The notes under the pieces are model-generated. The model had not been told where the DNA came from. It worked only from the letters and a program-made list of their open reading frames with translations, and did no database searches. The position numbers were made by a program, and so were the translations under genes. From Bacteroidota bacterium (GTDB lineage Bacteria; Bacteroidota; Bacteroidia; Bacteroidales; JAAUTT01), in NCBI GenBank assembly GCA_021779665.1, contig JAJYAG010000003.1:31863-95862 (forward strand): a stretch of DNA of 64,000 nt, written 5' to 3'. This document shows positions 1-8,620 of this stretch, in pieces. Every line of letters begins with the position of its first letter. The stretch's first letter is position 1.

Positions 1-1
1 T

Positions 2-1525
2 CTTTTTCAAGGATTAAAGTCGGGTAAAAAAGCTTTCATTGCATTTACTGTTTTAGGAGTAATAATCACCATTTTTATTTCAGCTTTAGGAGGGAAGGCA
101 ATCTCCTATACATCGAGTGATAAGTATTGCATGTCGTGCCATGTACACCCTCACGCTGAAAACAGTTGGAAACTTGGTGCACATCATAATAACAGAACCG
201 GAGTTGTGGTTCACTGTTCCGAGTGTCACCTGCCTCCTAAAGGCCACGGCTATTTATATGCCAAAGCAAAACACGGGATGACCGATTTGTATGGATATTT
301 ATTCAAGGACACTTCAGAAATAAATTGGGAAAGCAAACGCACAGTTGAAAAGGCTGATAAATTTGTTTATCAGGAATCGTGTATCAAATGCCACCAAAAC
401 CTGTTTCCTGCCACACTGTCGAAAGATGGCGATAACGCACATCTTTATTTTCTTACAAGCAATCAGGGGCTGCGCTGTATTAACTGTCACCTGAATGTAG
501 GCCATTTCGATCCAAAAGCAAAACACGAGCACAATACCAATTTTGGAGCGGATGTTGAACATACCGAAATATATACTGAAGCTGCCAAAGTTGATAAGTT
601 TGAGAATTTCACCGAAAAGATTCCAGGCACAGGGGTTGCTTTCGATATGGTAGCAGTTCGCGGTGGTACATTTAAAATGGGTAGCCCTAAGGACGAACCC
701 TTACGCGATGATGATGAAGGTCCTGTTCATCAGGTTAAAGTATCCGATTTCTGGATGGGTAAAATCGAGGTAACATGGGAGGAGTATCTCTCCTTCTTCA
801 AAGCCACATCCTCACAGGGCAGAACTGAAGGAGAAGAAGTTAAAAATAAAAATGTGGATGCAATTACTGGTCCAACCCCCCCGTGGGGAGCTCCCGACCA
901 GGGATGGGGTAAAGGTTCAAGGCCGGCCATCACCATGAGTTGGCATGCTGCAAGGGTATATTGCGAATGGTTGTCAAAGGTAACGGGCAAAAAATATCGT
1001 CTCCCAACTGAAGCGGAATGGGAATATGCCTCCAGGGGTGGTACCAGTTATCCTTACTTTTTCGATGGAAATCCCAAAAAATATTCTTCCAAAGGTTTCA
1101 TGAAAAAAATCTTTGGTCCCGATACTTCGCAAATAGCATCCAGAGTTATTTATAAGGAAAATAGTTACTCAAGAACTCAGGAACCTGAGATTGTGAAAGA
1201 AAATCCGTTTGGTTTAAAAAACATGTTGGGGAATGTTGCCGAGTTTTGTCTGGATTATTATTCGCCTGATGCTTATAACGCCCAAAAGGGTAAAATAGCT
1301 GTGGATCCAAGAGGTCCCAAGAAGGGAACGGAGCATGTGATAAGGGGCGGTTCGTTCATGAGTGATGCCAGAGATACCCGTTGTGCTGCACGCGATTTTA
1401 CAAGAACCAAAGAATGGTTGGTTACCGATCCGCAAATGCCAAAGAGCATATGGTGGTATTCCGATTGTATCGACGTAGGATTTAGAGTTGTATGTGAAAC
1501 AAAACCTGTTTTAGAGAAAAAATAA
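2..1525 (+). CDS. NapC/NirT-type tetraheme cytochrome c fused to an FGE/SUMF1-like domain (5' end outside window)
   Basis: The reading frame is open from base 2, so the true start lies upstream of the window. It begins with a membrane anchor (GVIITIFISALG), followed by four heme-binding CxxCH motifs: CMSCH, CSECH, CIKCH and CINCH. This is the arrangement of the NapC/NirT/NrfH family of membrane-anchored quinol-periplasm electron carriers. From about base 620 the protein continues without a break into an FGE-sulfatase (SUMF1/PvdO) domain, recognised by the MVAVRGGTFKMGS opening, RLPTEAEWEYASRGG, NMLGNVAEFCLDYY and the RGGSF...GFRVV ending. The pair of copper-binding cysteines of true FGE is not present near RGGSFMSDARDTRCAAR, so it is probably not a sulfatase-activating enzyme. 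It lies 4 bases before a Tat-exported oxidoreductase, suggesting shared transcription and perhaps electron exchange. The domain calls are firm; the physiological partner is inferred. Confidence 0.88.
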   Translation, partial: LFQGLKSGKKAFIAFTVLGVIITIFISALGGKAISYTSSDKYCMSCHVHPHAENSWKLGAHHNNRTGVVVHCSECHLPPKGHGYLYAKAKHGMTDLYGYLFKDTSEINWESKRTVEKADKFVYQESCIKCHQNLFPATLSKDGDNAHLYFLTSNQGLRCINCHLNVGHFDPKAKHEHNTNFGADVEHTEIYTEAAKVDKFENFTEKIPGTGVAFDMVAVRGGTFKMGSPKDEPLRDDDEGPVHQVKVSDFWMGKIEVTWEEYLSFFKATSSQGRTEGEEVKNKNVDAITGPTPPWGAPDQGWGKGSRPAITMSWHAARVYCEWLSKVTGKKYRLPTEAEWEYASRGGTSYPYFFDGNPKKYSSKGFMKKIFGPDTSQIASRVIYKENSYSRTQEPEIVKENPFGLKNMLGNVAEFCLDYYSPDAYNAQKGKIAVDPRGPKKGTEHVIRGGSFMSDARDTRCAARDFTRTKEWLVTDPQMPKSIWWYSDCIDVGFRVVCETKPVLEKK

Positions 1526-1529
1526 TCAT

Positions 1530-2876
1530 ATGAGTTCAAAAAATATTGACCGCCGCAAGTTTTTAGAATCGACTGCTTTTGCAGGAATGGCAGGCCTGGC
1601 AGCCGGAGCTCTTTTAACCTCCTGTAAAAAAACTCCCGACAATAAAGAATTGGGACTTCCCCCGATTTTAAACGGAGCCCCTAAAGGCCGCAAGTTAAGA
1701 GCTGGCCTGATAGGTGCCGGAAATCGCGGAACCGGGGCTGCCATTAACTTTCTGAGCTGCGGCCCCGACCTTGAAATTATTGCTTTAGCTGATGTTTTTC
1801 AGGATAAAGTAGATGGTTGCCGGCAGAGATTAGAAAAATACAAAATGAACATCCCGGCAGAGAATTGTTTTGTTGGTTTCGACGGCTACAAAAAATTAAT
1901 TGCACTGCAGGATGTTGATGTGGTTTTGCTGGCCACACCACCTCAATTCAGGCCTGATCATTTTTTAGAAGCTGTTCAGAATAAAAAGCATGTCTTCATG
2001 GAAAAGCCGGTAGCTGTTGATCCTGTTGGGATCCGGTCGGTGATTGCTACTGCGAAAAAAGCCGAGGCACTGGGACTTTGTGTTGTAACCGGCACACAGC
2101 GTCGTCATCAGGAGGATTATATAGAAACCTACAAGCAGATTGCAGGTGGCGCTATTGGTCAGATTGTTTCTGCAAAAGCTTACTGGAACCAGGCTCATGT
2201 GTGGTTCCGTACCCGCGAGGAAGGCTGGAGTGATATGGAATACATGATCCGTAACTGGAACAATTTCTGTTGGTTATGCGGTGATCATATTCTTGATACC
2301 CATGTTCATAATATCGACGTTATCAACTGGTTTATGGGTAAACACCCTGTAAGTGCAATTGGTTACGGTGGTCGCGTGCGACGTGTTACAGGTGATCAGT
2401 ATGACTTTTTCAGTATTGATTTCGATTATGGTAACGGTGTTAGTTCTCACAGCATGTGCCGACAGATTGACAGTTGTGCAAATGGTACAGGCGAAATAAT
2501 TATGGGAACAAAAGGATATACCAACTGCCGCAATACTGTCTGGAATCTGGATGGCAGCGTAAAGTGGAGCTTTGAATATCCTAAAGATCAGAACGGGAAC
2601 CCGATGAATCAGATCAAAATTCCGCCCTATGTCCAGGAGCACATACATCTGGTTCATGCTATCCGAAAGAATGAATATGTTAACGAAGCGGAGCAAACAG
2701 CGCTATCTACGTTAACGGCAATTATGGGCAGAACTGCTGCATACACCGGTAAGCTTGTAACCTGGGACGAAATATTCAAATCGAATATGGATCTTGGACC
2801 CGAGAAAATCGAATTTGGACCAGTTAACATGCAGTTTGATGTTCCTCTTCCGGGAACGCCAATCACAAACGTTTGA
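1530..2876 (+). CDS. Tat-exported lipoprotein, Gfo/Idh/MocA family oxidoreductase
   Basis: The N-terminus has a twin-arginine motif (DRRKFLE), a hydrophobic stretch and a lipobox LTSC with Cys32. This predicts a Tat-exported lipoprotein, unusual because nucleotide-dependent oxidoreductases are normally cytoplasmic. The Rossmann fold follows: GLIGAGNRGTG near residues 58-70 and the family EKP signature (HVFMEKPVAVD) near 155. The second half holds the family's alpha/beta substrate domain, with GDHILDTHVHNIDVINW. Exported members of this family carry tightly bound NAD(P) and oxidise or reduce sugars. Some related proteins are GH109 glycosidases that use a transient 3-oxidation, so a glycosidase role is possible. 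It sits between a tetraheme cytochrome and a second family member, 28 bases upstream of the latter. Substrate unknown. Confidence 0.9.
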   Translation: MSSKNIDRRKFLESTAFAGMAGLAAGALLTSCKKTPDNKELGLPPILNGAPKGRKLRAGLIGAGNRGTGAAINFLSCGPDLEIIALADVFQDKVDGCRQRLEKYKMNIPAENCFVGFDGYKKLIALQDVDVVLLATPPQFRPDHFLEAVQNKKHVFMEKPVAVDPVGIRSVIATAKKAEALGLCVVTGTQRRHQEDYIETYKQIAGGAIGQIVSAKAYWNQAHVWFRTREEGWSDMEYMIRNWNNFCWLCGDHILDTHVHNIDVINWFMGKHPVSAIGYGGRVRRVTGDQYDFFSIDFDYGNGVSSHSMCRQIDSCANGTGEIIMGTKGYTNCRNTVWNLDGSVKWSFEYPKDQNGNPMNQIKIPPYVQEHIHLVHAIRKNEYVNEAEQTALSTLTAIMGRTAAYTGKLVTWDEIFKSNMDLGPEKIEFGPVNMQFDVPLPGTPITNV

Positions 2877-2904
2877 CATTTACACAACTACTAAATAATT
2901 AACT

Positions 2905-4215
2905 ATGGTAAACAAGTCATCACGAAGGGAGTTTCTCAGGAAAGCAGCTGCCACAACAGCCGGGGCGTTTATTCTGCCCCAGATTGTGCCTGCATCGGCA
3001 CTTGGATTAAATGGAAAAACGCCACCCAGCGACAGGATAGTTATGGCTGGTATTGGTGTGGGTTCTCAGGGTAAGAGCAACATGCGGAGCTTTTTGAATA
3101 AAAAGGAAATTCAGTTTGTTGCGGTTTGCGACGTCGATAAAAACAACGGTCTTTCTGCAAAGGACCTTGTTGATAAGCAATACGCAAATTCTGACTGCCG
3201 TCAGTATTCTGATTTCCGGGAGATTCTGGAGAAGGAAAAACTCGATGCAGTTTGCCTCGCATTGCCTGATCACTGGCATGCTATCATTTCAGTAAATTGT
3301 GCTAACAAAAAGCTCGATATATATGGTGAAAAACCTTTGGCCAGAAGTATCCGCGAGAGCCAGGCTATAGTTAATGCTGTTAAAAAGAATAATATTATCT
3401 GGCAAACAGGTAGTTGGCAACGTTCAGTCGAAAATTTCCGCATTGGTGCTGAACTTGTTATGAACGGCCGTATTGGAAAGGTTAATTATGTGGAGGTAGG
3501 ACTTCCGGATGGTAAGAGATCTATTGGTACTCCGCCTGTTATGCCTGTTCCTGAGGGCCTCGATTGGGAATTCTGGTTAGGACCGGCTTTAAAAGTTCCC
3601 TACAGGGGAGTATGCCATTGGAACTGGCGCTGGATTCAGGATTATTCAGGAGGGCAGTTAACCGACTGGGCGGGTCATCATATCGACATTGCTCATTGGG
3701 GACTTGGATTCGACAGAACAGGTCCGGTAAGTGTTGAAGGTACAGGAATATATCCAAGAGAAGGTATTTATGATGTGGCTGTTGAATACGACTTTTTATG
3801 TACTTACGCCAATGGTGTAAAAATGCGGGTAGCGAATGCATCGCGTTTGAAACATGGCATGGGAACTGTATGGCATGGCGAAAATGGTTGGATTCAGGTA
3901 AACAGAGGTAATGTTTTGGAAGCTTCCGATCCGTCTATCCTTAAAAATATAGTTAAGCCCGGTGAAAAACTTCTTTATAAAAGTACCGATCATCAGCAGA
4001 ACTTCATCGACTGTATCCGCAGTCGTAAGGAAACCATCACTCCCGCTGAAATAGCGCATCGTTCCATCTCGGTAGGATTGCTAGGTGAAATAGCAATGCT
4101 GACAAATACAAAAATACAATGGGATCCTGAAAAGGAAGAAATAATTGACAACCATTATGCAAGCCGGCTTTTAAACAGGCCTTACCGTGAACCTTGGACT
4201 TTACCAGTAATTTAA
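2905..4215 (+). CDS. Tat-exported Gfo/Idh/MocA family oxidoreductase
   Basis: A second family member, clearly diverged from its upstream neighbour. The N-terminus reads SSRREFLRKAAATTAGAF, a Tat signal, and ends near a VPASALG cleavage-like site without a lipobox, so the mature protein should be soluble in the periplasm. The nucleotide-binding stretch is MAGIGVGSQGKSN near residues 47-59, the EKP motif is YGEKPLARS near 140, and DWAGHHIDIAHWGLG near 255 corresponds to the conserved substrate-site helix. The length (436 residues) is normal for exported Bacteroidota members. The pair of Gfo proteins with ThuA and a cytochrome suggests successive or complementary sugar oxidation outside the cytoplasm. 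The sugar involved cannot be read from sequence. Confidence 0.9.
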   Translation: MVNKSSRREFLRKAAATTAGAFILPQIVPASALGLNGKTPPSDRIVMAGIGVGSQGKSNMRSFLNKKEIQFVAVCDVDKNNGLSAKDLVDKQYANSDCRQYSDFREILEKEKLDAVCLALPDHWHAIISVNCANKKLDIYGEKPLARSIRESQAIVNAVKKNNIIWQTGSWQRSVENFRIGAELVMNGRIGKVNYVEVGLPDGKRSIGTPPVMPVPEGLDWEFWLGPALKVPYRGVCHWNWRWIQDYSGGQLTDWAGHHIDIAHWGLGFDRTGPVSVEGTGIYPREGIYDVAVEYDFLCTYANGVKMRVANASRLKHGMGTVWHGENGWIQVNRGNVLEASDPSILKNIVKPGEKLLYKSTDHQQNFIDCIRSRKETITPAEIAHRSISVGLLGEIAMLTNTKIQWDPEKEEIIDNHYASRLLNRPYREPWTLPVI

Positions 4216-4227
4216 ACTCAGGAAACC

Positions 4228-5439
4228 ATGAAGAAAGCAATTATATTTTTACTGATAACCGGAGTATTTTCTGCTTTTTACGGGTGTAAAAAGCAACATG
4301 CCTATAGCGCATTAATAGTAACCGGACAAAATAATCATAACTGGAAAGCAAGTTCCAGAATTCTGAAACAACTACTGGATCAAACTGGTTTATTCTCTAC
4401 TGATATTATTGAAACTCCGGCTGCAGGAAAGGATATGACTTCCTTTGCTCCCGACTTTCAGAAGTACGATGTGGTAGTGATGGATTATACAGGCGATTCC
4501 TGGTCGGACAAGACAAAGAGCAGTTTTGAAGAATATATCAAAGCTGGTGGCGGACTTGTTATATACCATGCTGCCGACAATGCATTCCCGGAATGGAAAG
4601 CTTACAACGAAATGATTGGTCTTGGCGGCTGGGGTAAAAGAAACGAAAAGGACGGACCTTATATTTATATGAAAAAGGATTCTTTAATAACAGATACAAC
4701 TGCCGGACCCGGTGGGTCGCATGGCAAAAGACATGAGTTTGTTGTTAAAGTAAGAAACGAAGAACATCCGATTACCAAAGGTTTACCTAAGAAATGGCTG
4801 CATGCTGAGGATGAACTTTACAGCCAGTTAAGAGGGCCGGGCAAAAACATGGAAATTCTTGCAACTGCTTATGCCGATACAGCTCAGAAAGGTACCGGAC
4901 GCGATGAACTGGTTTTGTTTACGGTAACCTACGGCAAAGGACGAATATTCCACACTGTATTGGGACATGCAGGTAACGATACAACAGCTTTTCCGGCTAT
5001 GGAATGCCAGGGGTTCATTACCACCTTTCAAAGAGGTGCCGAGTGGGCTGCCAGTGGCGTAGTTACTCAGACTGTGCCGGAAGGGTTTCCTAATGCTGCA
5101 GGAGTTGTTCAACTCGAAAATTATAAGCCTTTAACCCTTGAGCAATTGATGCGGAATGTTGAAAACTACGATATTGCCAAGAGTCGTAAATATTTCTACG
5201 ATCTGCAGAGCCGAATACGCTCATCCGATAGAACTCCGGCAACACTTTTGTCATTTGAGAAGTTAATTGTAAAATCACTCAAAAAGAAGAGTGTTTCAGC
5301 TGATGCAAAAAGGCTGCTCATCAAAGAATTGAGCTGGATGGGCTCTGATTATAGTATTTCAGTTTTAAAAGATATGCAAAAGGAAACTGAACTGAAGGAT
5401 GAAGCTCAGTTTGCTTTGGCAAGGTTAGAGTCAAAGTAG
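4228..5439 (+). CDS. ThuA-domain lipoprotein
   Basis: A signal peptide ends at lipobox FYGC (Cys20). Residues about 27-275 form a ThuA-like, class I glutamine-amidotransferase-type fold: SALIVTGQNNHNWKASS at the start, then VVMDYTGDSW, the GGGLVIYHAADNAFPEW strand-loop and GKGRIFHTVLGH near the end. The last 110 residues are helical and repeat-like (YDIAKSRKYFYDLQSRIR, LLIKELSWMGSDYS), resembling short HEAT-type repeats. ThuA of rhizobia takes part in trehalose and other disaccharide use through 3-keto sugars. In Bacteroidota and Planctomycetes, ThuA lipoproteins commonly accompany Gfo/Idh/MocA enzymes and DUF1080 proteins. Here it follows the second Gfo gene after 12 bases. Its chemistry is not established from sequence. 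Confidence 0.87.
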   Translation: MKKAIIFLLITGVFSAFYGCKKQHAYSALIVTGQNNHNWKASSRILKQLLDQTGLFSTDIIETPAAGKDMTSFAPDFQKYDVVVMDYTGDSWSDKTKSSFEEYIKAGGGLVIYHAADNAFPEWKAYNEMIGLGGWGKRNEKDGPYIYMKKDSLITDTTAGPGGSHGKRHEFVVKVRNEEHPITKGLPKKWLHAEDELYSQLRGPGKNMEILATAYADTAQKGTGRDELVLFTVTYGKGRIFHTVLGHAGNDTTAFPAMECQGFITTFQRGAEWAASGVVTQTVPEGFPNAAGVVQLENYKPLTLEQLMRNVENYDIAKSRKYFYDLQSRIRSSDRTPATLLSFEKLIVKSLKKKSVSADAKRLLIKELSWMGSDYSISVLKDMQKETELKDEAQFALARLESK

Positions 5440-5466
5440 AAACTATTAAGTTAAAACACAATCGAA

Positions 5467-6408
5467 ATGCTATCTCTGGTTATTCCAATTTTTAACGAAG
5501 AATGCCTGATTGAAGAATTGGTAAATCGTTCAGTGGCGGCACTGGAGCGGTTTACCTCTGATTATGAAATAATTCTGGTTGATGATGGAAGTACAGATTC
5601 CAGTTTAGCAATACTCCTCGATTTTCAAAAGGCTAATCCCAAACTGAAAATTCTGAGCCTTTCCAGAACTTTACGACATCAGGCGGCTTTTACCGCTGGT
5701 CTCGACCATGCAACAGGCGATATTATTGCCATGATGGATGGAGATCTTCAGGATCCTCCCGAACTCTTCGAAGCCATGTACAAAAAAATTACCGAAGAAG
5801 GGTTCGATGTCGTTAGCGGTAAACGAAACCGAAGGATTGGCAAGGGAAGCCGGATGTTTTATACTTTTTTATTTCACCTGCTGTTTAAAAAGCTCGCCGG
5901 AATTAAAAACATGGAGAATACTGGTAATTTTTCCATGATGAAACGCAATGCCATGGATGCCCTCCTGAAAATGAATGAGAAAGTACGGTATCTTCCGGGC
6001 TTGCGTTCTTTTATTGGATTTCGTCAGGGATTTATTGAATATGTGCGTGAAGACCGGAAGATTGGCGATACAAAAATGAATCTGAATAAGCTGTTTCTCT
6101 TAGGAGCTGATGCCATATTTTCTTTCTCAAAGTTCCCCATCAGGATGTGTATGGTTTTGGGGATAATGGGAACGATCATTTTTATGATTGCCGGAATTTA
6201 CGTAATCATAGCACGTATTCTGGGGCTTGCAGTTCTTGGCTGGTCATCAACCATGCTGAGTATATATTTTTTGGGTTCCATTCAGCTGATATTCATGGGA
6301 ATCATTGGGGAATATGTATTCAGAATTTATAAGGAGTCGCAAAACCGACCTATATATTTTGTAGGTAAATTCTATAAAGCTGAAAACGAGGACAAAGAGG
6401 CAAAATGA
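5467..6408 (+). CDS. Family 2 glycosyltransferase, GtrB/DPM1-like, membrane-bound
   Basis: The N-terminal two-thirds is a GT-A fold: LVIPIFNEE at residues 4-12, ILVDDGSTDSS near 36-46 and MMDGDLQDPPELF near 90-100, where the Asp residues bind metal and nucleotide sugar. Two membrane helices follow near residues 225-250 and 262-285, ending in GEYVFRIYKESQNRP, which is typical of polyisoprenyl-phosphate hexose synthases such as GtrB, ArnC and Csb-type enzymes. The expected job is to transfer a sugar from a nucleotide donor to undecaprenyl phosphate on the cytoplasmic face. The next gene, a GT39-like transferase overlapping it by four bases (ATGA), would use such a lipid-linked sugar on the outer face. 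The pair is functionally coherent and separate in theme from the Gfo/ThuA genes upstream. Confidence 0.88.
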   Translation: MLSLVIPIFNEECLIEELVNRSVAALERFTSDYEIILVDDGSTDSSLAILLDFQKANPKLKILSLSRTLRHQAAFTAGLDHATGDIIAMMDGDLQDPPELFEAMYKKITEEGFDVVSGKRNRRIGKGSRMFYTFLFHLLFKKLAGIKNMENTGNFSMMKRNAMDALLKMNEKVRYLPGLRSFIGFRQGFIEYVREDRKIGDTKMNLNKLFLLGADAIFSFSKFPIRMCMVLGIMGTIIFMIAGIYVIIARILGLAVLGWSSTMLSIYFLGSIQLIFMGIIGEYVFRIYKESQNRPIYFVGKFYKAENEDKEAK

Positions 6409-8462
6409 CCCCAAAAGTGTTTAAATATATCTTCTTTTTGCTAGCCTTTATAATTTTGGCAGGGATGCTTATTACAAGCAAAGATGCCGGAATTTCGGGT
6501 GATGAGGAGGTGCATTATAAACAATCCGAAATGGTGTATCAGTATTTTGCCACCCAGGGGGAGGATAAATCGTCCCTGAGTACACCGGTTACACACCTGA
6601 AATACTACGGACAGGCCTACGATAACCTTGTAACAATTCTGATTCATTGGTTTTCTGTTGAAGATATCTACACGTTTCGCCACTTTATGAGTTCTGTTGC
6701 TGGTTGGCTTGCCATATTTATAACCGGCTTGCTGGCAGTTTCACTGGGCGGATATTCAGCAGGAGTTCTGGGCTTAGTTCTTTTTGCAGTTTCTCCAACT
6801 TTTTTGGGGCATGCGCATAACAACCTGAAGGACGTTCCTTTTGCTCTCGCGTATGTTGCCACCATCTTTTTTATGGTGAGATTATTCTTTTTTGACAAGA
6901 CATCAAAAACAAGCTTATTGTTGCTGGTTTTTAGCATTGCTCTTGCCATAGGTATCCGACCGGGTGGACTTTTGGTTGTAGCTTATCTGTGGTTTTTTGT
7001 TACCCTTGAAACGGCTTATAGAAATCGGAGTACACACAGAGTCGACTGGACAGCTCTTAGAAAGAGATTCTTACTTATAACCGGGATATCTGTTTCTGGA
7101 TATTTACTTGGGTTGATTCTCTGGCCTTATGCGTTGCAAAACCCTGTTTCCAATCCCTGGAAATCGTATCAGGTAATGACTCACTTTCCTACTACCATAA
7201 GGCAAATATTTGAGGGGAACTTAATATGGTCCGACCTGCTCCCATGGTATTATCTGCCAAAGTCGATGCTTATTACAATTCCCATTATTGTTTGGGTGGG
7301 AGTTGTACTGTTTATCAGTTTTGGTTGGAAATTAATCAAGGAAATGCCTGTTTTATATGTGTTTCTGGTATTTGCTCTAATATTTCCTCCTGTTTTTGCT
7401 ATTATTAAAAAATCGAATCTTTACGGAAGCTGGCGGCATTTTCTGTTTATTTATCCACTTTTAGTGGTATTGGCGGCGCTTGGATTTAATTACGTGTTGT
7501 TGCTTTTCAAGAGTAAGGTGATAAAAGTTGCAGCCGTTTTTATAATCATTTTACTGGCTTTTCACCCGTTCCGGTTTATGGTTAAAAATCACCCTTATTA
7601 TTATTTGTATTACAATCAAATAGCCGGAGGACTTAAAAAAGCCTACGGAAATTACGAGACCGACTATTATTATCATTCGGTTCGCGAAGCTACTGAATGG
7701 TTGGTTCAGCATCTGGAAGAAAATAATATCAAATCGGCTGTGATTGGTTCAAATTTCATGATTTCGTGGCATTTACGCGATCATCAAGAATTTAAGCCTG
7801 TATTTTTTTCTTGGGATAAGCGCAGCCGGGCCGATTGGGATTATGCTATTGTAGCCAACAGCTATATTTTACCCTATCAGTTGCGAAATAACATCTGGCC
7901 GCCTCAAAATGCAATTCATAACATTTCCGTTGAAGGAGTACCTGTATGTACTGTTTTAAAGAGAGAAACAAAATCGGATCTGGAAGGAATTAATGCATTT
8001 CAGGCAGGAGAGAATGCTGCTGCTATCGAAAAATTAAGCGCTACTGCTAAAGCTGATAGCACCAATGAAACAATTTATTACTTTCTGGGACAGGCATATG
8101 CAAAATCAGGTAAAAGAGCTGCTGCCGACTCAGCATATAAGCTTAGCCTGAAATGGCATCCTCAGTACGAAGTGTCGTTGTTTGAACTGGGAAAAAGTGC
8201 GGAAGCCAAAGGAGATATTGAGGGTGCCATAAGTTACTATGATAAATTGATTGAGGCCAATCCCAAGTTTCTCAGGGCATACATTTTAAGAGCTAAATTT
8301 TTTCCGGATACCGATCGTGAAAAAGCAAGGAAACTCTTAAGGTATTGCCTGTCAATTAACTCTCGTTATGTGCCGGCAATTAATGCCTTAGCCGATACAT
8401 ACCGTGATACAGAGCCTTCGGTGGCGGAGAAGTATTATAACCTTGCTAAATCGATTAAATGA
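6405..8462 (+). CDS. GT39/PMT-like polytopic glycosyltransferase with C-terminal TPR repeats
   Basis: The protein has about ten to twelve hydrophobic helices over residues 8-410, and in the first external loop the acidic motif GISGDEEVHY, which matches the catalytic-loop position of dolichyl/undecaprenyl-phosphate-sugar transferases (PMT, ArnT, GT39 class). GHAHNNLKDVPFA around residue 140 also fits that class. Residues about 420-530 form a soluble periplasmic segment, and 535-685 contain tandem TPR-like helices (AIEKLSATAKADSTNETIYY; YYFLGQAYAKSGKRAAADSA; GDIEGAISYYDKLIEANPKF). It overlaps the GT2 gene start-stop (ATGA), so the two are translationally coupled. Likely role: transfer of the lipid-linked sugar made by the GT2 enzyme onto a lipid, glycan or protein. 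The acceptor is unknown. Confidence 0.82.
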   Translation: MTPKVFKYIFFLLAFIILAGMLITSKDAGISGDEEVHYKQSEMVYQYFATQGEDKSSLSTPVTHLKYYGQAYDNLVTILIHWFSVEDIYTFRHFMSSVAGWLAIFITGLLAVSLGGYSAGVLGLVLFAVSPTFLGHAHNNLKDVPFALAYVATIFFMVRLFFFDKTSKTSLLLLVFSIALAIGIRPGGLLVVAYLWFFVTLETAYRNRSTHRVDWTALRKRFLLITGISVSGYLLGLILWPYALQNPVSNPWKSYQVMTHFPTTIRQIFEGNLIWSDLLPWYYLPKSMLITIPIIVWVGVVLFISFGWKLIKEMPVLYVFLVFALIFPPVFAIIKKSNLYGSWRHFLFIYPLLVVLAALGFNYVLLLFKSKVIKVAAVFIIILLAFHPFRFMVKNHPYYYLYYNQIAGGLKKAYGNYETDYYYHSVREATEWLVQHLEENNIKSAVIGSNFMISWHLRDHQEFKPVFFSWDKRSRADWDYAIVANSYILPYQLRNNIWPPQNAIHNISVEGVPVCTVLKRETKSDLEGINAFQAGENAAAIEKLSATAKADSTNETIYYFLGQAYAKSGKRAAADSAYKLSLKWHPQYEVSLFELGKSAEAKGDIEGAISYYDKLIEANPKFLRAYILRAKFFPDTDREKARKLLRYCLSINSRYVPAINALADTYRDTEPSVAEKYYNLAKSIK

Positions 8463-8569
8463 TGTTAACGCTTTTTACACAACAACCATAGATACTATTT
8501 AACAATTCTGTTAGCGTTTTATTACGGGAATAAAGATTTTTTCCTGATGTTTTTAACTTAACCAAACCA

Positions 8570-8614
8570 TGTTTCGCAGTGTAAGTCTCTCCGGCTTACC
8601 TGCGAACATTTTTT
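8570..8614 (+). terminator. Probable intrinsic terminator after the cytochrome-to-GT39 gene run
   Basis: The arm TGTTTCGCAGTGTAAG (8570-8585) pairs with CTTACCTGCGAACA (8595-8608), allowing two small bulges, and is followed directly by six T residues. It lies about 110 bases after the GT39-like stop codon and just before the 3' end of the convergent DUF1905/YdeI gene. Confidence 0.6.
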
Positions 8615-8620
8615 GCTCAC

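Noticed and set aside
2274..2696. 140-codon antisense ORF within the first Gfo gene
   Set aside because: Shadow frame of a strongly conserved gene; no domain recognised.
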